From Volutella citrinella (lineage: Eukaryota; Ascomycota; Sordariomycetes; Hypocreales; Nectriaceae): a stretch of 64,000 nt of DNA. The stretch lies in NCBI GenBank assembly GCA_034401135.1, contig JAWZSP010000002.1, forward strand, positions 62,001-126,000. Direction: 5' to 3'. Of this stretch, positions 1 through 11,419 are shown in pieces (the first letter of the stretch is position 1; each line of letters begins with the position of its first letter). Made by a program: the position numbers and the translations under genes. The notes under the pieces are model-generated. The model saw only the letters and a list, made by a program, of their open reading frames with translations, was not told where the DNA came from and made no database searches.

Positions 1-322
1 CTGATTGGGGATTGCATAGCAGCAATTCAAGTCGGATAAGCAATAAGGCGGTGCCCTCTTTACGTTCGGCAACATCGTGACGGGCACCCCACTTGTGTTT
101 GACTTGAAGCAGCCTGGCAGGCATCTATCTGGACTGGAGTCGCTGGGACCGCGGGTTGCCTGCCATGTTTAACATTGATGGAGTACAGAATTCTTTTCTA
201 TCCTTGAAAACAGTAGAAAACAAAACATAGTCCAAATAATACCAAGAGGAGCCAAAATTAGCCTTAAGGTTTCTCATACGCCCCCTATCCCTCTTGTCCC
301 CCTGTTATCCTTCTGCCCTAAT
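1..322. other. Intergenic, nothing recognised
   Basis: No open frame with family-like content is visible on either strand. The stretch holds the 3' flank of the KP4-like gene, which ends at 323, and it becomes A/T-rich around 190-270. Confidence 0.5.
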
Positions 323-1405
323 TTAAACCGGTGTGGCGCCGGTGCCGACGGGCAAGTTCTTGTGCCAGAGACTCAAAACAATTGTAACAACTGTCGTAGC
401 CCTGCCACCAACATTAACTGCCAACTTAGCGAAAGTAGCAGCAAGTGACGGTTGGCTTTGGGCCATCCTGGTGGCCATAGACCCCATCACAGCTAAGAGG
501 ATCTCTTCTGAGAGTTTAACACCATTTTGAAACGTTCCATCCTCTTGGAGGTTTGCAATTATGCGAACACCAAGTCTGTAGTCCGCATTGTCAGTTGGTA
601 CGAAGCTCTCAAAATACCTCTGTGGCGTCTGAACGGGCAGGTTGTCAGCAATAAGTGGTAAGTAGCTAGCAGCCCACTCGCCGGTCAGCCCACAGAGGCC
701 CGACATTGGAAAAATATCTCTAAGCTGGCTAACAAAAAGCTCCTGACGATCAAGCGAGTTGATAACATGACCGAGATTAAGAGGGTTGAAAGACAAAATA
801 ACTTGGCTCCTCTTTTGGAGGCTTGAGTCCTCTGGCATGGTGTCGATTTCGGTAGTTGTTAAATGGCGTCGTGCGGAGATTGCTCTTGGCGGCGGGGGGG
901 CAGGACAGACTCCAAATGCTGTCGCTACTTCTTCGATGCTCGGGGGGTCACAAACACGTTTGTTGCAGCGGTCAGTTGTGGTTCCGACATAGTTGATAGT
1001 GAGCATTCCCATAATGTTAACATCATTCTTTCCCCCGAAGTCTGGGAGTAGGGCGATTGGAACACTGCCGCATATCTTGGCCTTATGGTCGAGGAGGAGC
1101 TTGACAAGGGCCACTATTTGATGCCCATATAGAGGGAAGGGAGGTAGGTTCCCTTGCAAAAAGGCACAAACCCCAGTGCCTCCTGTCTCGTAATTCCCAG
1201 TACAAGCAATATGCCTATCTCCCCAATACTGTTTCCAAGGTTCGATAACCTGGATGAGCTGGTCAAAGATCTCGGGAATATTATCTCCGCTACATAGAAA
1301 ATTGCCTCGGTCGTTGATGCCGGTAACCTCACGTTCGACCAGATGCGAGACCGATGCAGCCGAGGCAACGCTGAGGAAGATAGATATAGTGGTGAGGAGA
1401 CGCAT
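323..1405 (-). CDS. Secreted KP4 killer-toxin-like domain protein with extra C-terminal domain
   Basis: Single-exon gene of about 360 aa. The first 17 residues are a hydrophobic signal peptide ending in Ala residues, so the protein is probably secreted. Residues ~28-155 resemble the KP4-like killer toxin family: a GIN-type mature start, Cys at 38, 68, 80, 112, 147 and 152, an ICGS block and an LTINYV block. In known KP4 toxins this fold blocks calcium channels of competing fungi; for this copy that is inference. After the domain comes a proline run, then dibasic sites RR (179-180) and KR (198-199) that could be cut by a Kex2-type protease, and a ~160-residue C-terminal region I do not recognise. 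KP4-like proteins are usually little longer than the KP4 domain, so the tail is odd. The frame stays open upstream to 1588, but the ATG at 1405 opens the signal peptide, and a TATA box lies ~150 bp upstream. Confidence 0.72.
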   Translation of the reverse strand: MRLLTTISIFLSVASAASVSHLVEREVTGINDRGNFLCSGDNIPEIFDQLIQVIEPWKQYWGDRHIACTGNYETGGTGVCAFLQGNLPPFPLYGHQIVALVKLLLDHKAKICGSVPIALLPDFGGKNDVNIMGMLTINYVGTTTDRCNKRVCDPPSIEEVATAFGVCPAPPPPRAISARRHLTTTEIDTMPEDSSLQKRSQVILSFNPLNLGHVINSLDRQELFVSQLRDIFPMSGLCGLTGEWAASYLPLIADNLPVQTPQRYFESFVPTDNADYRLGVRIIANLQEDGTFQNGVKLSEEILLAVMGSMATRMAQSQPSLAATFAKLAVNVGGRATTVVTIVLSLWHKNLPVGTGATPV

Positions 1406-4008
1406 CGTGTCGCGAATACAGCGGCGCGTTGAAGTAGGTGAGACTGGTAGGTTTGGGATATCAATAGAGATAAAAGACTTGTTTGATGGAGTTGAAGAGA
1501 TGAAAGGGTTGAAAGAGTTGAGCTTTATTTTATCCGATATTGATAAGCATCTATATAGTAAAACGAACATGACTATCAAAGTCAACAATTGAACAAAACT
1601 AACAGGGTATTGAATCCTTAATTATTAGACCCCACGCTACTACATGCGTAGGAGTCAACACGATCAGGACCAAGATCAAATCAGGCCGCTCATAGTACGG
1701 CTCCTACTGTGGCTTCGGTCGGCAGATACTAACATGACAGTAAATCTTTTTATAGCAGCTGGTCGTGTGCGCGTACTCGTGTGACATTCCCGCAGGATCG
1801 GAGATCAGGACGACAAGGGCGTAGTCCGCATGACCAAAGCCTTACGTAATGGGACAGCGCTCTATATTAAGGTTTCGCTCCCTAATCAACAGGGCGCGTT
1901 GCCAAATCCTCTCCTCTTTGGTGTACCCCGCTAACTGCTTTCGCTACAAGGATGCGCGACTACTGTAATCCGTATATTGAGTGAGATGATTAAAACTCCT
2001 TCACAACGCTATTGCTCCGACGTTAAGACGCGGATCTACCCTATCTGCTTCGTAGTACATAGCACGTAAAACCGGTCTGCCTTATTTTTGAATAATGCGT
2101 GTGCAGTGGGTGAATCACCCGTTTGGGCCTCTAATTTCGACAGTGTCGGTCTGTCGCATGCCATCTGGAGAGCCTCATAGACATTGAAAGCATTGGTCCT
2201 TTCTCTGAACTTCTTGAACGAGGGATGGTTAGCACTTGAATCAGGCATGTTAAATCGCTCGCTGCAGACTCACCGCTTCCCCTTCCCCGGCAGTCATGAT
2301 TCATACTGCGCCCTCAGCACTGACCAGTTTGCTGGAAAGCCAGGGATCCCACAAAAAGGGCCGCAGGAGTTGATGATCCAGAAGGATGAGATGGGCCCGT
2401 GTAATTAGACCCCAGGATCAAAAAATAACTCACTCAGGGCTTGCTTTTGCGGGGAGATGAAATCCTACTACTATACTCCATAAGTGAACAAATAGTTTGG
2501 AGTAGAGGGGTTCGGGTTGAGGCGGCGGTGCGCGGAATTCAGCATTCGGGCCGGCAGCGGGACTGCTAACTTACTACGTTCAATACGCAAGCCAGCACGC
2601 CATGGGCTGGGCAAGTTACCACACCATGCGGGCGCCGTGTGGCGGTCGCATTGAAGGGAATCTAAAAAAAGAAAACACAGCCTGACCGCAGGATGCTCTG
2701 CACTACCTCGACGTTGGTACGGGCTCGACCTGTTCCTGAGCTAGTGCTGATGTTGACAAGTCCTGGTATCCGTTAATTTGGGATACGCAGTCATCAAGGG
2801 AGCTGGCGCTTACGAGCAGGACATACTTGACTTGAATGCCGCTCTTGATGCGTTTTACGGCTCCAGAGCCCATCCCAGCCATGGCGGACCTGGCCAAGGC
2901 GAAGGTGCCTGACAGGGCCTGGAAGCCAAGACATCACCAGCCCAGGCGACGGACTTTCTTGTTGGCAGCTTGCTCGTCAATGCTGTGGTTGGGCACCAGC
3001 CCATCATTTGCTGGAACGCGCCCTCTAATGCACCGTTGGACTGCTTCTCGACGGCCAAGGCAACGCCCGTCAGCCAGTCACTGACTGCGAAGCCCGAAAT
3101 ATCCTCACCCACCTCCACGGGGATTCTGCTGCGTCAATGCCCAGTGTCATGGGCCATTGGAGGTGGGGAAGGATGACAGCCCATGGCAACCCGGCAGCAT
3201 AGCAATTTGAGGGCCTTTTACGGAAGTGGTACGACCTTCAACAGCGTATGAAACGAACGAATTCCGCCAGGTGATGGGCATGGTCAAACGGCTGACCAGC
3301 AGCTTGACTGACATGGCTACCAATCCCATTATCAGCAACGCATCGCTAGCACCAACGCCGATGGGCTGCATGGGATTCTAAAACCCCGGATTCTGTCCCT
3401 CGGACTTTGACACAATGGTCGGATCCGGGCCCCTGCTGATTGCCATGGCGGCACTTCCGCGGCGCTGGTTAATGTTCATGTTGGGTTGCACTCGGAGGCA
3501 GTGGACCTGGAAAATGCGGAGGTGGCGCATTCCAGAGTCCAGACTCACAGGCCACTGGGCCAGGCGGCGTCTTTAGTGCCAGCCTGGCCAACGAGACTAG
3601 TCGCCTGGCCAATCTGACTGCTGTTTTGAGATGTGTCCTTGGAGAGAGTGCGGGGAAGAACACCATCGGTACCCTCCTCTGAAGACTGAAGCGTCCGCCA
3701 CTTGCCTCGATCAGACGCGCCACTGTCGGTAGACGCAAGCAAGTGAGCTCACTAATCCTGTACGCCGAGACGCCTGGCCGAGGTTCTCAACGACCGCCTC
3801 GGGATCATCCTTCATCGGTAAATGGATTGCAATTGTTCGGCATTTAAGACCCCGACCAAGGCTGGTGCACAGAAACTCAAATGTGTTTAAGGTGCTGGGG
3901 AAGGACGTCATAGTTATTAATCGTCAAATTCCCCTCAGTCAATATCCGTCCACTATTCACCGCCACCTTTCAACATCGAAGACGGCCATCCCCCTTCGCC
4001 CGCCAACC
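1406..4008. other. Gene-poor stretch, possibly decayed coding DNA at 2.7-3.7 kb
   Basis: No spliceable gene could be built. Around 2700-3700 short plus-strand frames with secreted-protein-like composition alternate with stops and frame changes, for example 2970-3176 and patches near 3290-3380 and 3550-3680. This resembles an eroded gene but no family can be named. The last ~150 bp before 4009 are the amidase promoter and leader. Confidence 0.35.
1552..1558 (-). promoter_or_regulatory. TATA box of KP4-like gene
   Basis: A TATATAG core read on the minus strand lies about 150 bp before the ATG at 1405. It supports the ATG at 1405 over the longer open frame. Confidence 0.4.
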
Positions 4009-5904
4009 ATGTCGACTTCCCCTGAGTGGACCGCCCTCATCGAGGCAAAGCGGGCCGAACGCGATAACAAGATCCCCGCTGAATGGCGCATCCCAGATGC
4101 TGTCAAATCAAAGGCACACCGGGATTCATCAGCCAGTGCCTTCGATCTTCTCAATGAGACGTCCGTCATGACCCAGCGAGAGCGCGAAATCACTGAGAAT
4201 TACGACGCGACGGCACTGCTCAGCATGTTGGCGACTGGCGAGATTTCTTCGCTTGAAGTAACCACGGCCTTTTGCAAACGAGCTGCCATCGCTCACCAGC
4301 TAGTAAGACGCCTAGCACCTTGTCATGTTTTCCTTTCTTGGAACAAGACACTCACAGTCTTGACAGATAAATCCCCTGACGGAAATATTCTTTGACAAAG
4401 GTTTGGAGCGAGCCAAGGAATGTGACGCCTACCTCGCCAAACATGGCAAACCAATGGGCCCCTTCCATGGCCTCCCTGTCAGTGTAAAGGTATTTGAAGC
4501 CCGCAATGTCAATACGCGAAAACTACTAACTCAAACATTCAGGACATGTTCATGATTAAAGGCGAGTTTGCCACTCTGGGGTTTGCTTCCTATCTGAAGA
4601 AGCCCCGCGCCGACTACAACTCGGTCATTGTCGACATGTTGCTGGAAGGCGGAGCAGTTCTGTACTGTAAAACTACCGTTCCGCAGGGTCTTTTTGTGAG
4701 TTTTGATACATGCCACAGCATCCCACTTCCTGCTAACTCTTCAAAGGCTATCGAAGGCGAGAACCGTGTGTTTGGCTGCGCCTTGAATTCGCACAAGCTT
4801 TGCTTGACGGTTGGAGGCAGCAGCTCAGGAGAAGGAGCCTTGGTTGGCTTTAGGGGTTCTCCCCTGGGTGTTGGCACCGACATTGGCGGCTCCATCCGAT
4901 GTCCTTCATTGCTCAATGGCTGCTACGGCTACAAGTCCACGGCAAACCGTATGCCTTGGTCAGGACAGCAAGACCACTTCCCCAAGGGTTGGGCTGGCGT
5001 TACTGCTTCCATTGGTCCCCATACTCAGTCTGCGAGAGATTTAACGCTGTTTTGCAAGACTGTCATCCACGCAGGCGGTTGGGAGCGCGATTCGACGACC
5101 CTATACGCACCGTGGCGAGAGGTGCCCAAGAAGACGAAGCTGAACATTGGCTTGTGGCTTGGCTCAGCGGAGATGCCCATCTTTCCCCCAGTCACCCGAG
5201 CCCTCAATACGGTCGCAGATATCCTAGAAAAAGCCGGACACAGCGTTACATTGATCACTGCGCCAGAAGAGTACTCCTATTCCGAGGCTTACTGGACCTA
5301 CTTGAAGGGCGTCAACATGGACCCCAACCACACCCTCCCGGGTCTTGTCGCCGAGGGCAAGGAGATTCCTCTGCCACCAGTTGCCATGATGGCAGAAGCT
5401 TTTATGAAGATTGGTGAAGCCTCCCTGGCGGACGTCATCGATGTAAATATTAGCCGAGAAAAGCTTCGACTCGGCTGGCACAAGAAGTTCGTCAAGGATC
5501 AGATTGACGTTATTCTGTGCCCCGGTGCCCAGTTTCCCGGTGCGATGCACGGAACTTACGGCATGCCCTTTTACACCATGATCTGGAACCTGATGAATGT
5601 ATGGGCGGCCCCTTTTGATCATTGAATCCTGCGTGGCGCTTTCTGACATGTGTCTTAGTTCCCGGCATCAGTTATCCCCTTCTCCAAGGCCGACAAGAAG
5701 ATTGACACGCAGCACGTCGAAGGATGTAGGTTGCAGTCATTGAGCGACTTAATATTGGTGCTAACTTGTGTTGCAGATGATGCCGAGGTGGCCCACGGTG
5801 CGCCATGCTCTGTTCAAGTTGTTGGGTGGACTGGAAGAGACGAGGAGGTTCTTATGGCTACAGAGGTCATCTCGGATGCTATCAACCAGTCTGCTTCGAA
5901 TTGA
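4009..5904 (+). CDS. Amidase (amidase-signature family), 538 aa
   Basis: Six exons: 4009-4302, 4367-4489, 4543-4695, 4747-5598, 5659-5725 and 5777-5904. All introns are GT-AG, and the joined frame gives 538 aa, the usual length for fungal acetamidase-like enzymes. The amidase signature is complete: Lys139 in VSVK|D, cis-Ser215 in GGSSSGEG and nucleophile Ser239 in GTDIGGSIR, with the family's 24-residue Ser-Ser spacing. The enzyme should hydrolyse a carboxamide to acid plus ammonia or amine in the cytosol; the substrate is not readable. The start is the first ATG of the family-typical N-terminus (STSPEW...). The next gene on the same strand is an APC-type permease, so uptake and hydrolysis of an amide or amino compound may be linked. 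No catalytic residue is missing. Confidence 0.93.
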
Positions 5905-7063
5905 AAACAACACCACTGACGGCGTCGAGAGAATTTGGGGCTGCTAGAAGGAAATTGGAAGGAACTTAGTGTCTGGGATTTATACACTTGGCCTCGTGAG
6001 CTGATTGTACCTCATCTAGTGTTGCCAACATAGTTTTACAACTCAATGATACATATCCCCTGAGTTCAATGTTTCCTTTGCCATCAATAATACGGGCGTC
6101 GGTCACATTGTCTGAATCCCTTGACCGGAAGATGCCTCGCCAATGAGCAGGGAGTTTCCAAACCCCATCAAAGTGAATCTTCAGCGCTGTGGTACACGCA
6201 CCAGAGGCAGCCATCTCCGGTTCCGCCATCCTTGACTTGGAGAGAAGCAAGCATCATTCAGAGACCATGTTCAATTCGCCACTGAAACACCGGCCCGGTA
6301 CCCAGCACCCCTCCTCCACACCACGCCCGACCTTTGCTCAAGCTCGTCTGGCCATTAGCGTGAACTGTCTCTGCAAGCCCAAATCCCGAAAGGCCGTTCG
6401 TCTTCCTCGCTGCCACTCTGGGGATTGCGCCAAACCCCGGATAAGCCGGCACACGCGAACATGGCCCATCGTCCCCCGCCAGCCCCCCAATTCCCTCCAC
6501 AACCCATCCCCCATGGCGGGTTAGCTGTCGATTTCATTGCGTTGACGGACTGGAGGTGGCGTCTGGGCAATCTGCTTGCCAAACGAGTACTAGCGCTGCG
6601 ATAACAAGCGCCATTTCGAGTCGTGGCTGGCACCCTTGGCACCCCATGCCCCTACCGAGATTCATCCACCGGGAGGTTTATGCGCTGAAGTGACCCAAGT
6701 CACTGTCCATCCATCCCTGTACCCCGCATCTTGCCCGATTGCGAATGGTTCAGGCGTGCGAGTCTTTGCCGGCCAGGGGTCCTAGCGACCAGGGTCCAAT
6801 ATGTCCCCAGCGGATTTGGACGCAAGGACTACCCAATCCAAGTAGCGAGGCTGATGGTTGACGGCTCGTCCAACTGGTCCTATCCGACTACTCGATTAGG
6901 ACACCAACCCGGCCAAATATCCCCAGCGGCCACTCCCACCAGGACAGTTTCACGACGCTACTTGTTGAGGCGTGAAGACGAAGGCGGTACAAAGGCCAGC
7001 GAAGCGCTCCGTATTGCAGTCGACAGGACCTGCATCGTCCATCTCCCTTTTTTCCCCTTTACC
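5905..7063. other. Intergenic: amidase 3' flank and permease promoter
   Basis: No gene recognised. The frame of the permease stays open upstream to 6731 without homology-like content. Just before 7064 lies a strongly pyrimidine-rich leader (CTCCC and runs of T and C), typical of fungal start regions. Confidence 0.5.
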
Positions 7064-8680
7064 ATGGAAGACTCACTCAAGATGGATTCCACCAGCAAAA
7101 TCGAAGCAGTTGCAAACGACATGAACACCGAGAACTCGTCGGTCGGTGCAGTCCAAGATGTCCAGCTCATCACAACGCCACAGCTGCGCAAAAACCGCTC
7201 CTTCATCTCGGTGCTGGGTATGGCCCTCGCCATCACCGCCGTACCGTTTGGCGTCGGAGGCCCCCTGATGTCGGCCATCTACGGCGGAGGACAGGTCGCT
7301 CTCTGGGCTGGAGTCCTGGTCGTCGTCACACTTCAAAGCACCGTCGCCCTGTCTCTCGCCGAGCTCGCCTCCCGGTACCCGACTTCTTCAGGCGTCTACT
7401 ACTGGTCGTACCGCCTGCTCGACGAGAAGCGGCTTCAGAATGCGTTGGCCTACCTGACTGGCTGGGTGTGGCTCATTGGCAACTGGACCATCACCCTCTC
7501 CGTCAATTTCGGATTCGCCTCCTTGATCGTCGCGACAGCCACCGTATGGAACCCTGATTGGGTCGCGACCGCAAACGAGACGCTATACATCTTCTTCGGC
7601 ATCTGCATCGCCATTCTGATCCTTTGCACATTATCCGACCGACTTCTGCCCTTGATTGATACTGCTGCGGCCGTTTGGGGCGTCGTCACTGTTGTTGCCA
7701 TCCTCATCGGCCTGAGTGTCACGGCCAAGGCTGGGAGACACTCGGCATCCTACGCCCTAGGCCACTATGACGGCAGTCTCTCAGGTTGGGCCCCAGGTTT
7801 CTCCTTCTTCATCGGTCTGCTGCCCCCAGCATACTGCCTTTCGGCCATCGGCATGGTCATGTCCATGGCCGAGGAGTGTGCTGATCCCGAGGTTGAGGTA
7901 CCGCGTGGCATCACAATGTGTGTCCCTATCGGCGGCGTCGCAATGCTACTCTTTGTTCTCCCCATGTGCTTCACGCTGCCGCTGCTCGAGGACATTCTTA
8001 CGGCGCCGTACGGTCAGGCACTGCCTTACGTCTTGGCCACTGTCACGGGTTCAAAGCCTCTGGCCCTTGCGCTCCTCATCATGGTTCTCTTTGTCACCCT
8101 GTTCTGTTCCATGAGCATCACGACCACGGCCACACGATGCACCTGGGCGCTGTCTCGCGATGGCATGCTACCCTTGTCTAGTGTTTGGTCTCGAACTTTC
8201 TTCAACCAGCCAGTCAACGCCTTGTTGCTCATCACCGCCCTCCAGATGTTGCTGGGCTGCATCAACCTTGGAAGCACCAGCGCTTTCACGGCCTGCGTGT
8301 CAGTCGGTGTGATTGCCCTTGCTGCTTCCTACTTGATCCCAATCAGCATTAGCTTGGCTCTCGGTAGAAAGGAGGTCTCTAAAGCTCGATGGAAGCTGAA
8401 CCCAACGGTTGGTACTTTGGCCAATTGTGTCGCTGTGTGTTGGATCCTGTTCCAGCTGGTTCTCTTCAGCATGCCAACCGCCCTTCCCGTTACGCCCATT
8501 TCGATGAATTATGCCTCCGTTTTATTCGCAGGCTTCTTGTTGATTTGCATCTTGTACTATTTTATTTGGAGAAAACGAAGTACGTATTGCGCCTGGCCTA
8601 TATCTTTGTCATGCGTAGCTAACAAAAAAATTACAGACAATCAAACCCTACGGTTTGCGGATTCGCCTGTGGTGAACTAA
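7064..8680 (+). CDS. APC-superfamily permease (amino acid/choline/GABA type), 519 aa
   Basis: Exons 7064-8579 and 8637-8680. The 57-bp intron has donor GTACGT, branch point CTAAC and acceptor TTACAG. It is in frame and stop-free, so unspliced mRNA would add 19 residues. The protein has about 12 hydrophobic segments starting near residue 47, with the family's early glycine-rich segment (AVPFGVGGP), the PTSSGVYYWSY block and the MAEE block followed by VPRGI. This points to plasma-membrane import of amino acids, choline or GABA-like compounds; specificity cannot be read. The ATG at 7064 follows a C/T-rich leader and gives the normal ~45-residue cytosolic N-terminus. It lies downstream of the amidase on the same strand. 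Confidence 0.9.
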   Translation: MEDSLKMDSTSKIEAVANDMNTENSSVGAVQDVQLITTPQLRKNRSFISVLGMALAITAVPFGVGGPLMSAIYGGGQVALWAGVLVVVTLQSTVALSLAELASRYPTSSGVYYWSYRLLDEKRLQNALAYLTGWVWLIGNWTITLSVNFGFASLIVATATVWNPDWVATANETLYIFFGICIAILILCTLSDRLLPLIDTAAAVWGVVTVVAILIGLSVTAKAGRHSASYALGHYDGSLSGWAPGFSFFIGLLPPAYCLSAIGMVMSMAEECADPEVEVPRGITMCVPIGGVAMLLFVLPMCFTLPLLEDILTAPYGQALPYVLATVTGSKPLALALLIMVLFVTLFCSMSITTTATRCTWALSRDGMLPLSSVWSRTFFNQPVNALLLITALQMLLGCINLGSTSAFTACVSVGVIALAASYLIPISISLALGRKEVSKARWKLNPTVGTLANCVAVCWILFQLVLFSMPTALPVTPISMNYASVLFAGFLLICILYYFIWRKRSTYCAWPISLSCVANKKITDNQTLRFADSPVVN

Positions 8681-9245
8681 TAAAATGGCTATTATCTTAC
8701 ACGGGTTGTTTTATTCGCGAAATATTCTGCCCATAGTTTCAATTAATTCGTTCTATCCAGACTTGATGATGTGTTGAGCGTGCTGATAATGTCCCTATGC
8801 TAACCCGCCACCGACACACTTGCAACGTGAACTAACGAGGTAGGAATAGAGAACTCTTATTACCATAAAGTAGGAATCATCAAAAATTTTCAAGTTCAGT
8901 TTCCGGCTTTCCTTCCTCCTAGCGCTCTAGAGACTGTGGCCAACATCATCTCTTCGAGTCTCTTCCACTCTCTTGCTGCTCAATATTTATTCCTTCCCGA
9001 GCTTCGAAAGATATTTTATTCTCATGGAGCCGGCTACCTAAACACGAATCTTCTCCAAGGAATATGATGCTCGAAAATATACCGACTATATTCATGCTAC
9101 TCAATGCGCAGCGCAACATATCCTTCAGACCCAGACCAGCTACCTCGTCTCAATCTGTAGTCTATCTCTTCCCCACGCCTCAAAGAACTCTTGTCAACAC
9201 GACGTATATAGCGCGTCAAATCCCAGCAGAGTAAGCTGTCGAGCA
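8681..9245. other. Intergenic between convergent genes
   Basis: 3' flanks of the permease (plus) and the N-demethylase-like gene (minus). It is A/T-rich near 8690-9080 and no coding signal was seen. Confidence 0.55.
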
Positions 9246-10760
9246 CTAGAACGGAAATTCACCTTCTTGAGCAGCATCTACCAGCCCAGATTCCTTCTGT
9301 AGCCTGTCTTGCTTGTGCAAATACGGTAGAAGAATGCCAGCCCAGTGATGCTTCCCCTTGTATGTGGACATTTCTTCGTCCCAGTGCTCGATCGCGTCGG
9401 CAAGTCGTCCCGGAATATGAGGCTCCTTGCAAATGACCGTGATTGGTTCAAAGTACGTGCGAACAGTGAAGAGCAATGCTTTAGAACGGGGGAGGCGTCG
9501 CAGAGATTGTCGTTCAGATCGAAAGTAGAGGTCCTCCACTTTCAATCCGGCACTGTTGGCCGTTTTCCAAGCTATTGAATTTATGTTAGCATGGTCTGAT
9601 ACCGGGAAACAGCCGGGACAGGAAGGCCTAGAGTGGGATTTCTTACAGGCAACATCCAAACCCTTCTGGTCTCCCATACGATGAGACCAGTGCAGACCAT
9701 CGTCAAGCTGGATGAAATACTGTTTGATGTCAGCTCTGATGACCATTTCGACCATCTTTCCTGTCGGTAGCAAGTCGTAACAGCGCAATGACATACATTG
9801 TTTCGAACAACCGCCTTTTCCGGCGTCATGTTTTTGAAGAATCGGTTCATTGCTGTCTGGAGTTTGGACTGGTAGTGGGGTACCCCGGCTTCAATGTGCA
9901 GCGTGTCGAGGGACATTCCGAACTTCTCTCGCAGTCTCCAGAACCCAGGAAGGCATACAGCGCCAGCGTCCAGGTGGTAGTGTCCATCTAGGGTGGCGTC
10001 AATTAGCCGTCAACCACCAAGAGATCAAGCATCGTAGCCGTGACCAACCTTCGTTCAAGACCAAAATCACCAGGTCGTCCTGCACCAGTTTGGCCGCAGT
10101 GGCCAGTGCATCAGTCGGGTTCGCTGTCATCGGATCAGTTCAAACGGCGCTATTTTGGATATGTGAGTGAAGCCGCTTACATGGGGGATACTGAAACTTC
10201 TCGCCAGTGAGTGTGTTGTGCAAAGTTCCGTTCCTCAGCTGGAACAACTTTGGATAGCGAGCTGTCAAGAAGGCTGTGATTTCCTCTAGGGTTTCGTAGC
10301 AAGCATCCCGCGTAGGTGCGTTGTCGAGGTACTGGACATGAGCAGGAAGATCCTTCTCCAGTTCTGACACCTTGAGATCGTGGTAGCGGACAAAGTTGGA
10401 GTCCATTTCAATCCAGTTGTTCCAGTCCAGCTTCCGGATACCCATTGTGACGTAGCTCTGGCCATGACGAAATGGTCGATAGAGCTGGGGTGTTTTGCTA
10501 TCCAGATCGAAGTCGACCAAAGGCTCTGGAGAAGGAGTCCTGAATGGTGTCGCAGGAGGAGTTAAATCGGCTAAGAGGTTGTCAGCGCATTGGCTAGGTT
10601 AATATCAAGGCGCTGAGCCCCTTGACGGAATTGGCCTACCTTTTCCGGTGAGTCCGGGCTGTGTTAAGAACCGGTAAAGGACCAACGCCACGCCAATGGT
10701 GAAGAGTCCAATTGCGTACGCATCTAGGCGCAAGTAGATATTCTCCACGATGGAAGTCAT
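9246..10760 (-). CDS. Haem-dependent oxidative N-demethylase-like protein (DUF3445), 391 aa
   Basis: Six exons in transcription order: 10760-10640, 10570-10181, 10123-10049, 9987-9797, 9719-9647 and 9571-9246, all GT-AG. The joined protein begins with a single membrane anchor (residues ~13-32, [15 protein letters not shown]), then the DUF3445 core: [39 protein letters not shown] and the [11 protein letters not shown] block. This family is named for the alpha subunit of bacterial haem-dependent oxidative N-demethylase, which releases methyl groups from dimethylamine-type compounds as formaldehyde. The fungal substrate is unknown and the role is inference. It is divergently arranged with a Zn2Cys6 regulator 659 bp away, which suggests joint control. 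The amidase and permease next to it also concern nitrogen compounds. Confidence 0.85.
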
Positions 10761-11419
10761 CGTTGCAGCGCTCAATGACGATGGAGATGAGAGAGTAGTT
10801 GAGCAGTTGACACGGAGGAGTGAAGATGGCAGATGGCTTGTTCGTGCAGAGATATTGGAGGGCCTGTGGCTGTTTTAATTTATAGTAAGAGGGATGGTTT
10901 CTTCTTGTCCGTCGGTTTGCCTCTCCATGTGCCTGACTTCAATTGCCGGTCGCTATGATGCGCCAAATTGGGCATAGGCAGACAACTGTCAACCCCGCAC
11001 CATCTTGAGCCTTTGGGTCATCCTGTCACACAACGGGCTGATTAGCCTCATTGTCGTTGGCTCGGGGTGAGATGCCTAGTGAGGCAACCAGATTGGACCA
11101 CTGGCAGCATGACGTTGTTTGTGGCTGGTGTCCAATCTATATTCCTACTTTGGCAAGGCGGGTCTCGTGATGATAAGCCCAGTGAAATATTTACTTTGCA
11201 AGTTTTTGCACAGTGTGTTGAGTCAGCATGGTTGTCTCTATCGGCATATAGTTCATCCATGCCGGTCACCTTCACCCATGTACAGAGCTATGACTGTACT
11301 GTCTCCCTCACCAGTCCCGTGTCACGGAGCCCATCTATACATACTCGGGCCACTAACACCTCACGTCCTTCTAATGGCTGCTTCCTCACTTGTCTCACTG
11401 TTATAGGTGTCGGAATCCG
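10761..11419. promoter_or_regulatory. Divergent promoter between DUF3445 gene and Zn2Cys6 regulator
   Basis: 659 bp separate the two start codons, so both promoters sit here. I saw no exact CGG palindrome that I could assign to the neighbouring regulator. No gene recognised. Confidence 0.45.

Noticed and set aside
2036..2248. 70-codon minus-strand frame
   Set aside because: No start context, splice partners or recognisable motif; consistent with chance in a gene-poor stretch.
2836..3738. Overlapping frames on both strands that look partly like a secreted protein
   Set aside because: No order of exons with valid splice sites gives one continuous protein; kept only as possibly decayed DNA.
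5966..6642. Several 80-110-codon frames between the amidase and permease
   Set aside because: Composition follows local base bias and they overlap on both strands; no motif.
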